Origin: Massilia sp. UBA2709 | GTDB lineage: Bacteria; Pseudomonadota; Gammaproteobacteria; Burkholderiales; Burkholderiaceae_D | Direction of reading: 5' to 3' | Assembly: GCA_002354135.1 (NCBI GenBank) | Contig: DEKZ01000119.1 | Coordinates: forward strand, 1-18,795 | DNA length: 18,795 nucleotides | Part shown: in pieces, positions 1 to 7,243 of the stretch | How positions within the stretch are numbered: the stretch's first letter is position 1 | Layout of the letters: each line of letters starts with the position of its first letter | Notes under the pieces: generated by a model | Seen by the model: the letters and a program-made list of their open reading frames with translations, nothing else | Database searches by the model: none | What the model was told of the DNA's origin: nothing | Translations under genes and position numbers: made by a program

Positions 1-438
1 GGCCGTGGTCAGCGTCCCGCGGCGCACCGTGACCGGCGGCGCCGGCGGCGGCGCCATCTGCGGCGCGACTGCGCTCAGTTCGGCCTCGAGGCGCGCGAAC
101 GGCCGCTCGGTCATCTCGCGCACCTTTTCCACCTTCGACTTGATCGCCGCGCGGTACTGCGGCAGGTCGCGCGTGACGGCTACCAGCTGGAAGGCGAGGA
201 TGGTGCTGATGCCGACCACGCAGGTGCCTGCCAGGACCACCGACAGCAGGGTCGCCGGCAGCTGCGGCAGGCCGACGCGGCGCAGGGTGCGGATCAGCGG
301 GGCGAGCACCAGGCTCAGGATCGATGCCAGCGCCAGCGGTTCGAGCACGTCGCGCCCGAAATAGAGCAGGCCGAGGATGCAGGTGGCGGTGACGATGGTG
401 CCGGAAGTAAGGTGTTTGAACAGGGATGAATCGCGCAT
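1..438 (-). CDS. AI-2E family transporter (PerM-like), N-terminal part, runs off the left edge
   Basis: The open frame runs from an ATG at 438-436 to the window edge, giving 146 residues with no stop. It begins MRDSSLFKHL, followed by a hydrophobic helix (about residues 8-20). Then come FGRDVLEPLALASILSLVLA and the LRRVGLPQLPATLLS segment, and a further hydrophobic helix (about 80-100). This N-terminal arrangement is typical of AI-2E/PerM-family membrane proteins (PF01594 type). These are multi-helix inner-membrane proteins, some of which export autoinducer-2 or act as antiporters; substrate cannot be told from sequence. After the second helix a charged stretch (about residues 103-135) looks like the family's extramembranous loop. 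It is the last gene of a run of minus-strand genes, 104 bp downstream of the flavoprotein gene. I saw no strong ribosome binding site or promoter. The family call is firm for a fragment; the role is unknown. Confidence 0.8.
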   Translation of the reverse strand, partial: MRDSSLFKHLTSGTIVTATCILGLLYFGRDVLEPLALASILSLVLAPLIRTLRRVGLPQLPATLLSVVLAGTCVVGISTILAFQLVAVTRDLPQYRAAIKSKVEKVREMTERPFARLEAELSAVAPQMAPPPAPPVTVRRGTLTTA

Positions 439-542
439 CGAGGGGCGTCGGGAATCGGCGTTGGCAATGGTGGCCGCGGCACATGCCATCGGCGCGAGCA
501 GTCTAGCACCAATGGCAACCCGACAGGAGGTAGCCCCTGGGT

Positions 543-1463
543 TCAGGCCGGCTGATTCAGTTCCGCGATCAGCGAGCGATGCGCCGCCACCCCCGCCATC
601 GCGCCGTCGGCCACGGCAAAAGCGACATTTCCGGCGGCGCGCGCCATGTCGCCGCAGCAGAACACGCCGGGAACGCTGCTGGCCTGCATGGCGTCGGTAC
701 GCACGTACTGGCCGGCGTGGCCGTCTTCCATGGCGCAGCCGAGCTGCTCCGCCAGCGGGCTGGCCATGCGCATGTGCGATATCACGAACAGCCCGGCCAT
801 CGGCAGCGTGCGCCCGTCGTGCAGCACCACGTCGGCATGGCCGGCAATGCGTGCGACCGGGGTGCGCTCGAGCCGGACACCGCGGCCGTCCAGCGCCGCC
901 AGCTGGGCCGCATCCGGCTCGAATGCGCCGTTCAGGAACAGGGTCACGCGGCCCCAGTCCGGCAGCATCAGGGCGTGGTGCATCGAGAGCGCGCTGGTCG
1001 CGACAACGCCGATCTCGCCCTGGTCCAGCTCGTAGCCGTGGCAGTAGGGGCAATGGAACACGCTGCGGCCCCAGCGCTCGGCCAGGCCTGCGATGGGCGG
1101 CAGCTCGTCGGTCACGCCGCCGGCCAGCACCAGGCGCCGGCTGGTGACACGGGCACCGTCGTCGAGCGTCACGCAAAAGCCATCTCCCTCGGCAGTGGCG
1201 TGGGTTGCGCTGCCCTCGCGCCAGGCCACGGTCGGGTAGGCCTGCAGCTGGGCGCGGCCGATGGCGGCGATGGCCGCCGCTTCGGTGCCGTCTTGCGTCA
1301 GGAAGCCGTGCGAGTGGCTGGCGTAGCGGTTGCGGCGCCGGCCGGCATCGATGACCAGCACGCGGCGGCGCGCCCGCGCCAGTTGCATCGCGGCCGACAG
1401 GCCGGCATAGCTGCCGCCGACGACGATGACGTCGAAGCCGGCTTCATTCGGAATGGTGGACAT
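543..1463 (-). CDS. Thioredoxin-reductase-like FAD-dependent oxidoreductase
   Basis: This is a 306-residue flavoprotein of the class II pyridine-nucleotide disulfide reductase fold. The N-terminal FAD-binding Rossmann motif is VVGGSYAGL (residues 14-22). The redox-active pair is CPYC (C138, C141, followed by HGYE). The C-terminal FAD motif is VFCCGD (267-272), with the family-typical GNVAFAVADGAMAG after it. I chose the ATG at 1463 because GAGGAG sits six bases upstream; the frame could open further upstream at 1496 but without such a site. The start lies inside the end of the Rrf2 regulator gene (20-bp overlap), so the two are probably translationally coupled. Where thioredoxin reductase has a GGGxSA NAD(P)H motif, this protein reads VVATSALSMHHAL (about 153-165), a degenerate version. 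The electron donor is therefore uncertain. Family call is strong; physiological partner is unknown. Confidence 0.9.
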   Translation of the reverse strand: MSTIPNEAGFDVIVVGGSYAGLSAAMQLARARRRVLVIDAGRRRNRYASHSHGFLTQDGTEAAAIAAIGRAQLQAYPTVAWREGSATHATAEGDGFCVTLDDGARVTSRRLVLAGGVTDELPPIAGLAERWGRSVFHCPYCHGYELDQGEIGVVATSALSMHHALMLPDWGRVTLFLNGAFEPDAAQLAALDGRGVRLERTPVARIAGHADVVLHDGRTLPMAGLFVISHMRMASPLAEQLGCAMEDGHAGQYVRTDAMQASSVPGVFCCGDMARAAGNVAFAVADGAMAGVAAHRSLIAELNQPA

Positions 1464-1902
1464 GGTGTGCTCCTCGATGTTGGGCGTACTGCGCATTGAA
1501 GCGTTCGGACAGCTCCGCCAGCGTGACGTCGGCGAAGCGGCTGATCAGGAGGGCTTCGGCGTCGTCGAACGCCGCGGCCAGCGACTGGTTGACCACCTTC
1601 TCGACCAGGCAGCTCGGCTCGTCGACCCGGTTGCCCATCGCGAAGACCGTCGGCGCGCCGACCGCCTCGTAGATGTCGCGCAGGGTCACGTTGTGCAGGT
1701 CGGCCGTCACGATCCAGCCGCCGCCATGGCCCTTGCCCGAGCCGACATAGCCGCGCTCGCGCAGGCCGGCCAGGGTGCGCCGCACGAGGACGGCATTGGT
1801 GTGCAGGAAGCCGGCCAGCTCTTCGGAAGTGAGCGGCCGGTCGCTGTGGGCCATGTGCAGGAGCAGGTGCAGGACCGAGGATAGTTTGCTGTCGCGTCTC
1901 AT
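1444..1902 (-). CDS. Rrf2-family transcriptional regulator
   Basis: This is a 152-residue winged-helix protein. The N-terminal helix-turn-helix covers about residues 1-60 (RPLTSEELAGFLHTNAVLVR, then LRERGYVGSGKGHGGGW). The GKGHGGG wing is characteristic of Rrf2 proteins, as is the following VTLRDIYEAVG segment (72-82). Iron-sulfur members such as IscR and NsrR carry three clustered cysteines. Here there is a single cysteine, C98 in EPSCLVEK, so it probably senses something by a cluster-free route. It overlaps the downstream flavoprotein gene by 20 bp, and its own last codons give a His-rich tail (HRGAHHVHHSE). The pairing suggests that it regulates the flavoprotein and itself. No convincing Shine-Dalgarno precedes the ATG at 1902, and an AT-rich promoter-like stretch abuts it. 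Confidence 0.88.
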   Translation of the reverse strand: MRRDSKLSSVLHLLLHMAHSDRPLTSEELAGFLHTNAVLVRRTLAGLRERGYVGSGKGHGGGWIVTADLHNVTLRDIYEAVGAPTVFAMGNRVDEPSCLVEKVVNQSLAAAFDDAEALLISRFADVTLAELSERFNAQYAQHRGAHHVHHSE

Positions 1903-1920
1903 GTAACTTATGATAGTACA
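1902..1920 (-). promoter_or_regulatory. Candidate Rrf2 operator/-10 region
   Basis: The stretch just before the regulator's ATG contains TGTA-N11-TACA (1902-1920), with a TACTAT -10-like hexamer inside it (minus strand, 1913-1918). No good -35 is visible 17 bases upstream. A start of transcription from this -10 would give an almost leaderless message, which fits the missing ribosome binding site. Autoregulation is common in the Rrf2 family; the site itself is inferred. Confidence 0.3.
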
Positions 1921-1976
1921 GAAATCGGCGACGTGCAGCGCAGCCTTTGAAAAATACGTGGACCTCGTCGCGCGGG

Positions 1977-4454
1977 TCAGCGCACGGGCTGCTCATCCTG
2001 GCGGTCCAGCGCCGCCAGCAGCTGCGCCGGATCGACCGGCTTGACCAGGTGATGGTCGAACCCGGCATCGTGCGAGGACGCCCGGTCGCTGGCCTGCCCG
2101 TAGCCGGTCAGCGCAATATAGACGGCCTCCGATAGCGCCGGCTGGGCGCGCAGCTGGCGGGCAAGGGCGTGGCCGTCGATGTCGGGCATGCCGATGTCGA
2201 GGATGAAGACCTCCGGCGCCTGCGTCACCGCGGCGGCCAGCGCGGCGCGCGGATCGTTGACGGTCTGGACCGCGTGGCCTGCCGCTTCGAGCAGGGCGGC
2301 GAGGGTCTGGGCCGCGTCGACGTTGTCGTCCACCAGCAAGATGCGGCGCCGCTTGCGCAGCATTGCAGGAGCGGGCGCCGGTGCGAGCGGCTGTGCCGTC
2401 TGTATCGGCGCTTGCTTTGCCAGCATCGGCAGTTCGACCGTGAAGGTGCTGCCGCGCCCCGCGCCCGCGCTGCGGACCGCAACCTGCCCGCCGTGCATGC
2501 CGATGATGTTCTTCACCAGCGCCAGCCCCAGGCCGAGGCCGCCCTGGGCCCGGTCCGGCGTGCGCTTGCCCTGCACGAACAGCTCGAACACATGCGGCAG
2601 CAGGGCTGCGTCGATGCCGCTGCCGTTGTCGGTCACTTCGATCTTCACCTTGCCGTCGGCCGGCTCGACCGAGAGCAGGATATTGCCGCCGGCCGGCGTG
2701 TACTTCGCCGCATTCGCCAGCAAATTCGCCGTGACCTGGATCAGGCGCGCGCGGTCGCCCAGCACGCAGGCGCGCGCCGCGCCCAGCTGCACCACCAGCG
2801 AGTGGCGCCCGGCCTCGATCAGGGGATGGACCTGCTCGGCGGCCTGGGTGACGACCGCCTTCACGTCGACCTCGGCCATGTCCAGCTCCACCATGCCGCG
2901 CGTGACGCGCGACACGTCGAGCAGGTCGTTCACCAGGGTCGTCATGTGGCTCACCTGGCGCGAGATCACCTCGCTGTACTGGCGCACCTTGTCCGGCTGG
3001 CCCGGCGCCAGGCGCAGCACCTGGGCCGCCGCGCTGATCGGGGCCAGCGGATTGCGCAGTTCGTGCGCCAGCATCGCCAGGAACTCGTCCTTGCGGTGGT
3101 TCGCGTCCTGCAGCGCTTCCTCGACCAGCTTCTTTTCGTGGATGTCGGTATCGGTGCCCATCCATTTGATGATGTTGCCCGCCTCGTTGCGCAGGGGCAG
3201 GCCGCGCGCGAGGATCCAGCGGTATTCGCCCGAGCGGTGGCGCACCCGGTAGGTCATCTCGAAGGGCGTGCCGTTGGCGACGCTCTGCATCCAGGCGGCG
3301 TGGCCGGCTTCCCGGTCGTCCGGATGCAGCATGTCCTCGGCCCAGGTCGTGCCCTCGGCCGCCCCGGCTTCCAGCCCGACAAAGTCGTAGAACTGCTCGT
3401 TGTGATAATCGATCGTTCCGTCCGGCTGCGCCGTCCACACCATCTGCGGCATCGCGTTGGTGATGGTGCGGAAGCGCTGCTCGCTGTCGCGCAGCTCTTC
3501 CTCGAAGCGCTTGCGCTCGGTGACGTCGCGCGTGGTGCCGGCCACTGCCTCGACTTCGCCTTGCGGGTTCAGGATCGGCACGAAAATGTAGTCGTAGATG
3601 CGGCGCCCGAAGGTGCCGTGAAAAGGCACTTCGCCGCGGATCGGCGCCCTGGTCGCCTTCACCTGCTCGATCTCGCGGCCGTGCATGGCGGCGTGCCAGT
3701 CCGGGTAGCCCAGCTCGAGGCAGTTCTTGCCGAGCGCCTCCTCGCGCGTGCGGCCCCACATCTGCAGCAGCACCGCGTTGGCATACGTAAAACGGTGCTC
3801 GAGGTCGAACACGTAGACGAGATCCGGCGTGTTCGACAGCACGGTCTCGTACAGCCTGCGCTCGCGCTCGGATGCGGCCGCCAGCGCGGCCAGTTCGCGC
3901 TGCGCCCGCTCGTCGCGCGCCGCGCTTTCCTGCTCGCGCAGGTGGCGCTCGGTCAGCAGCGCGATCAGGTCGGCGAAATAGCCGATCTCGGCGCTCAGTG
4001 CGGCGCCAGGCAGTCCCGGAGCGGGAAGGTAGAAGGCCAGGGTGCCGAGCACGCGTCCGCCCGGCGAATGCAAGGGGAAGGACCAACAGGCGCGCACGCC
4101 ATGGGCCACGGCCAGTGGATGATGCGCCTGCAGCCGCGGCTCGGCCAGCACGTCCTCGACGGCGACGATCCGGCCCGAGTGCGCCGCGCCCCCGCAAGCC
4201 GCTTCGAGTGGTCCCACCGGCAGCACGGCCAGCGCGGCGGCGAAGTCCGGCGGCAGGCCGCTGCCGGCCGCCAGGCGCAGCTGGCTCGATGTCTCGTCGA
4301 GCAGGTAGCTCGCAGCCCAGGCCTGGCCGCCGGTGAGGCGGCGCGCTTCGTCGAGCAGGCTCTGCAGGGTGACATGGTAGGGCGCGCCGCGTACCGCGAT
4401 CGCCAGCACGTTCTTCAATCCGTCGTCATCCAGGCGTTCTTCGTGTGGCGTCAT
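1977..4454 (-). CDS. Soluble hybrid sensor histidine kinase (GAF-PAS-PAS-HisKA-HATPase-REC)
   Basis: This is an 825-residue protein with no membrane segment, so it is probably cytoplasmic. The domains in order are: GAF about 25-170; a short coiled linker 170-200; PAS 1 about 200-315 (ends TTRDVTERK); PAS 2 about 325-440 (LHPDDRE, GTDTDIHEKK); HisKA with phospho-acceptor H464 in MLAHELRNPL; HATPase with N box NLLANAAKYTP (577-587), G1 DNGSGID, F box FELF and G2 GGLGLGLALVKN; and a C-terminal receiver with D709/D710, phospho-acceptor D753 (ILDIGMPDIDG), T783 and K805. All catalytic residues are present. No output domain follows the receiver, so signal probably passes to a separate phosphotransfer or regulator protein not in this window. 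A 74-bp gap separates it from the Rrf2 gene. A TACAAT -10-like box lies on the minus strand at 4490-4495. The start ATG at 4454 has only a weak ribosome binding site (CGGAAC). Confidence 0.92.
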   Translation of the reverse strand: MTPHEERLDDDGLKNVLAIAVRGAPYHVTLQSLLDEARRLTGGQAWAASYLLDETSSQLRLAAGSGLPPDFAAALAVLPVGPLEAACGGAAHSGRIVAVEDVLAEPRLQAHHPLAVAHGVRACWSFPLHSPGGRVLGTLAFYLPAPGLPGAALSAEIGYFADLIALLTERHLREQESAARDERAQRELAALAAASERERRLYETVLSNTPDLVYVFDLEHRFTYANAVLLQMWGRTREEALGKNCLELGYPDWHAAMHGREIEQVKATRAPIRGEVPFHGTFGRRIYDYIFVPILNPQGEVEAVAGTTRDVTERKRFEEELRDSEQRFRTITNAMPQMVWTAQPDGTIDYHNEQFYDFVGLEAGAAEGTTWAEDMLHPDDREAGHAAWMQSVANGTPFEMTYRVRHRSGEYRWILARGLPLRNEAGNIIKWMGTDTDIHEKKLVEEALQDANHRKDEFLAMLAHELRNPLAPISAAAQVLRLAPGQPDKVRQYSEVISRQVSHMTTLVNDLLDVSRVTRGMVELDMAEVDVKAVVTQAAEQVHPLIEAGRHSLVVQLGAARACVLGDRARLIQVTANLLANAAKYTPAGGNILLSVEPADGKVKIEVTDNGSGIDAALLPHVFELFVQGKRTPDRAQGGLGLGLALVKNIIGMHGGQVAVRSAGAGRGSTFTVELPMLAKQAPIQTAQPLAPAPAPAMLRKRRRILLVDDNVDAAQTLAALLEAAGHAVQTVNDPRAALAAAVTQAPEVFILDIGMPDIDGHALARQLRAQPALSEAVYIALTGYGQASDRASSHDAGFDHHLVKPVDPAQLLAALDRQDEQPVR

Positions 4455-4489
4455 CTACATGTTCCGTCGGTGGCGTGATTGCCTGGGCG

Positions 4490-4591
4490 ATTGTAGCTTA
4501 TGCCAATTAGTAAGGGCCTGCCGGTCAGCCGGGCGCTCCCGCGAAAAGACCTGCCAATAGTGTGTTTGCTTCGCGTGAACAGCTTTACAAT
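4490..4591. promoter_or_regulatory. Divergent promoter region between hybrid kinase and NERD helicase
   Basis: The 159-bp gap (4455-4613) between divergent genes holds two -10-like TACAAT hexamers facing opposite ways. One is on the minus strand at 4490-4495 (toward the kinase) and one on the plus strand at 4586-4591 (toward the helicase). Neither has a good -35 at 17 bases. These are candidates only. Confidence 0.3.
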
Positions 4592-4613
4592 CTTGTCATC
4601 ACCTTAACGGCGG

Positions 4614-6272
4614 ATGCTTGCACTCACCATGGCCCACATTCACCCTGCCGGCTGGCGCGAAATGTCCGTGACCGGCAGTGCCGCACGCGAAATCGAAACG
4701 CTGGCCTTCCTCGAGCAGCGCCTGTCCGATACGCCCTATGTCATCTACCACGGCGTGCACTGGACCAACGTGGAGCAGGGCTTCTCGGTGTACGGCGACG
4801 TCGACTTCATCATCCTCGCGCCGAACGGGCGCATGCTGCTGATCGAGCAGGTCGCGGGCTTTCTCAACGAGACGCGCGACGGCATGGTCAAGAACTACCA
4901 GGGCAAGCCGAGAAAGATCCGCAACCAGATCCTGCACACCATCGAAGGGCTGACCCGGCGCTACCAGGGAGAACTGTCGATCGACTACCTGCTGTACTGC
5001 CCCGACTACATCGTGCGCGACCCGCAGCTGGCCGGCATCGACCCCGCCCACATCATCGATTCCACGCGCAAGCGCCGCCTGGCCCAGGTGATCCGCGAGG
5101 CGTTGCCGATCACCGAGAAGACCGAGGATTTCGACAAGGTCACGCGCTTCCTCGGCGACACCCTCAGCCTGCGTCCCGACCCCAGCGCCATGATCGGCTC
5201 GGCGGTGCAGATGGTAACGCGCCTGTCGGGGGGCCTTGCCACCTGGGCGCGGCGCCTGGAATTTTCGCCGTTCCGCCTGCGTGTGGTGGGCACGGCCGGC
5301 AGCGGCAAGACCCAACTGGCGCTGGCCGAGTACACCGCCGCGCTCGACGCCGGCCTGCGCCCGCTCTACGTCTGCTTCAACCGGCCGCTGGCCGACCACA
5401 TCGAGCGCCTGGTGCCGGCCGGCGGGCGCGTGGCCACCTTCCACATGCTCAGCGACGCCTACATGCGCGCCCAGGACGTGACGCCCGACTATTCCTCGCC
5501 GGACGTGTGGGACAAGATCGAAGGCGCGCTGGCCTCGGCCAATCTGCCCGAGACCTGGCAGTTCGACGTGCTGATCGTCGACGAAGGGCAGGATTTTTCC
5601 ATCGCCTGGCGCGACATCGTGCTGTCCATGCTGAAGGAAAACGGCCGCGCGATCTGGCTGGAAGACCCTGACCAGAACCTGTACGGCCGCGCCATGGTGC
5701 CGCTGCCGGGCTGGGTGGTGCTGCATTCGAACACCAACTTCCGCAGCCCGCGCCAGATCGTGAGCATGCTGCAGTCGCTCGGCGCGGCGCGCCAGCCGGT
5801 GGAAGCGGGCAGCCCGTTCAAGGGCGCCGACATCGAGGAGCTGACCTATCCGGAAGGCGACGTCGAGGCCATGCTGGCCCAGACCCGGCGCGCCGTGACC
5901 CTGTGCCTGCAGGCGGGCTTCCAGCGCCAGGACATCGCGATCTGTTCCTACCGCGGCCGGGAAAAATCCGCCATCCTCAACCTCGATAAACTGAGCGACG
6001 CCCACACGCTGCGTTCCTTCACCGGCGAATACGATTTGTTCGGCAATCCGGTGTTCCGCGAGGGCGGGCTGCTGGCCGAGTCGGTCTACCGCTTCAAAGG
6101 CCAGAGCGCGCCTTGCCTGATCTTCACCGAGATCGACTTCGAGCAGATGGACGATTTGGTGCTGCGCAAGCTGTTTGTCGGCATGACGCGGGCGAGATTG
6201 AAGCTGGTGCTGGTGATGAGTGACCGGGCCTCGCTGCAGATGCTGGATCGCAGCGAGGAGATGCGGCTGTGA
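4614..6272 (+). CDS. NERD-domain UvrD-like superfamily 1 helicase
   Basis: This is a 552-residue fusion. Residues about 24-135 form a NERD (nuclease-related) domain: AAREIETLAFLEQRL, then GDVDFIILAPNGRMLLIEQV, with D64 and E78 in the expected acidic positions. The position usually taken by lysine (E-x-K) is V80. The C-terminal part is a SF1 helicase/ATPase: Walker A GTAGSGKT (226-233), Walker B LIVDEGQD (320-327), NFRSPRQI (375-382) and GMTRAR (523-528, motif VI with the arginine finger). It probably uses ATP to translocate on DNA or RNA. Related proteins occur in DNA repair and defence contexts, but a role here is not shown. The start is uncertain: ATGs at 4614, 4629 and 4662 are in frame, and none has a clear ribosome binding site. 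It ends 20 bp before the convergent immunity-candidate gene, and no terminator is visible there. Confidence 0.85.
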   Translation: MLALTMAHIHPAGWREMSVTGSAAREIETLAFLEQRLSDTPYVIYHGVHWTNVEQGFSVYGDVDFIILAPNGRMLLIEQVAGFLNETRDGMVKNYQGKPRKIRNQILHTIEGLTRRYQGELSIDYLLYCPDYIVRDPQLAGIDPAHIIDSTRKRRLAQVIREALPITEKTEDFDKVTRFLGDTLSLRPDPSAMIGSAVQMVTRLSGGLATWARRLEFSPFRLRVVGTAGSGKTQLALAEYTAALDAGLRPLYVCFNRPLADHIERLVPAGGRVATFHMLSDAYMRAQDVTPDYSSPDVWDKIEGALASANLPETWQFDVLIVDEGQDFSIAWRDIVLSMLKENGRAIWLEDPDQNLYGRAMVPLPGWVVLHSNTNFRSPRQIVSMLQSLGAARQPVEAGSPFKGADIEELTYPEGDVEAMLAQTRRAVTLCLQAGFQRQDIAICSYRGREKSAILNLDKLSDAHTLRSFTGEYDLFGNPVFREGGLLAESVYRFKGQSAPCLIFTEIDFEQMDDLVLRKLFVGMTRARLKLVLVMSDRASLQMLDRSEEMRL

Positions 6273-6292
6273 CCCTTGCGAGTGCGAAGAGC

Positions 6293-6874
6293 TTACCTGG
6301 CGAAGTAGGGTTTAAGTGCTTCCAGCAGCTCGGGTGAGAGCTCATTCCTGTCGATGTACTGGTTGCGTAGTTCTGCCCGCAGCTTTGCCGCGCCGCCGAA
6401 GGCACGCTCCAGGCGCTTTGCGTAATCCGCGGCCAGCAGTTTGAGGACGGGCTCCGTGATGTCCTCGTCGAACAGCCGGGCATCGAAGGTGTCGCGCACT
6501 TGTTCGAGCGTCTTGCACGTGCCCCGGTCGGTAAAGAAGATGAGGCCGGCGCCGCCGGTTGTGAATTGCGGTTTTCCCGGTAAATTCTTGGCGATGTCGT
6601 AACCGCCGGTAGCATAGTAAATCCTGCCCGACGGGTCCTGGGCTTGCGCATAAATGAACCAGACGCTGCGCCAATCTTCGCTATCGACCATGTATTCGCA
6701 GTTCGCGATTGCCTGGCTAGGTAGAGGATCGAATTTGACCCGGGCAGCTTCATAGCGCAAACCCAGTACCGGTTCGGTCAGGATACGGGGCGAGGGTAGT
6801 TCGGCAAGCGCACTGTAGCTGGTGGAAGCAAGAACGACGGTGGCAACGAGGCGCTTAAGGGCGATAGAATGCAT
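6293..6874 (-). CDS. Predicted periplasmic protein, candidate immunity protein for the adjacent amidase
   Basis: This is a 193-residue protein. MHSIALKRLVATVVLAS with cleavage near SALA/E (after residue 24) is a good Sec signal peptide, so the mature protein of about 169 residues should be periplasmic. It has two cysteines after the signal (C59 in IANCEYM, C120 in RGTCKTL) that could form a disulfide. The C-terminal third looks helical (DFDARL to ALKPYFAR). I do not recognise a family. The start at 6874 is chosen because the signal peptide begins there. A longer frame from 6964 would bury it behind an unconvincing leader and overlap the upstream gene much more. Its start overlaps the end of the amidase gene by 20 bp. 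Sampled GC at its 5' end is about 50%, below the housekeeping genes. The immunity role is inferred from position, size and export signal beside a signal-less cell-wall hydrolase. Confidence 0.72.
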   Translation of the reverse strand: MHSIALKRLVATVVLASTSYSALAELPSPRILTEPVLGLRYEAARVKFDPLPSQAIANCEYMVDSEDWRSVWFIYAQAQDPSGRIYYATGGYDIAKNLPGKPQFTTGGAGLIFFTDRGTCKTLEQVRDTFDARLFDEDITEPVLKLLAADYAKRLERAFGGAAKLRAELRNQYIDRNELSPELLEALKPYFAR

Positions 6875-7235
6875 GGCTTGGCTTGTGCTTTCGATATTGA
6901 GGGCCGGACCAGAAGTCCTTTTGAACGAAGTCCGAAATCCACCGCGTACCATCGAATCCTGCAATATGACCAGACTGGTTGCCTTTGGGATGAGGCTGGA
7001 TCACGACAATGTCGCCCTTCAGGAATTTGTATGTGTCGGGCTGCTCCACAACGATTTCGCTGAACCCAATCCTGCGTAAGATCGGGCCATAGTGTTTCGC
7101 ATGGGTTGGGTGGTCGCCCAAGCGGGCGCCTCCGGCCTGAAGCGCAAGGCGGACGTAGAAAGCACATCTGCCTTTGCTGTTGGTCTCAGCCTTCTTGCGC
7201 AAATGCTTCGCGAATTTGTCGGTATCCAGCCGCAT
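6855..7235 (-). CDS. Small NlpC/P60- or CHAP-like cysteine amidase, candidate T6SS peptidoglycan effector
   Basis: This is a 126-residue protein without signal peptide or membrane helix. KGRCAFYVRLALQAGG places a probable nucleophile cysteine (C24) at the start of a helix. GDIVVIQPHPKGNQSGHIAGFDG places the catalytic histidine (H90) in the typical strand. D102 in WISDFVQKDFW is a candidate third residue. This Cys-His layout, with a GDIVV strand before the His, is that of compact NlpC/P60/CHAP peptidoglycan amidases. The family holds type VI secretion (Tae-type) effectors, though I cannot assign a Tae class. It starts 8 bp after the hcp stop codon and overlaps the next gene by 20 bp, so all three look like one operon. 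Without its own export signal, delivery by Hcp is the simplest idea. Sampled GC is about 53%. Fold call is fairly firm; effector role is inferred. Confidence 0.78.
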   Translation of the reverse strand: MRLDTDKFAKHLRKKAETNSKGRCAFYVRLALQAGGARLGDHPTHAKHYGPILRRIGFSEIVVEQPDTYKFLKGDIVVIQPHPKGNQSGHIAGFDGTRWISDFVQKDFWSGPQYRKHKPSHAFYRP

Positions 7236-7243
7236 GATTCAAC

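Noticed and set aside
579..1499. Plus-strand open frame opposite the flavoprotein
   Set aside because: It is antisense to a motif-complete oxidoreductase and has repetitive His/Ala/Gly composition.
2169..4478. Long plus-strand open frame opposite the hybrid kinase
   Set aside because: It is fully antisense to a kinase with all catalytic motifs intact. Its composition is His/Arg/Gln-rich and shadow-like.
6875..6964. Extended N-terminus of the immunity candidate (start at 6964)
   Set aside because: It would place a signal peptide internally and overlap the amidase gene by over 100 bp. The internal ATG at 6874 begins a textbook signal peptide.
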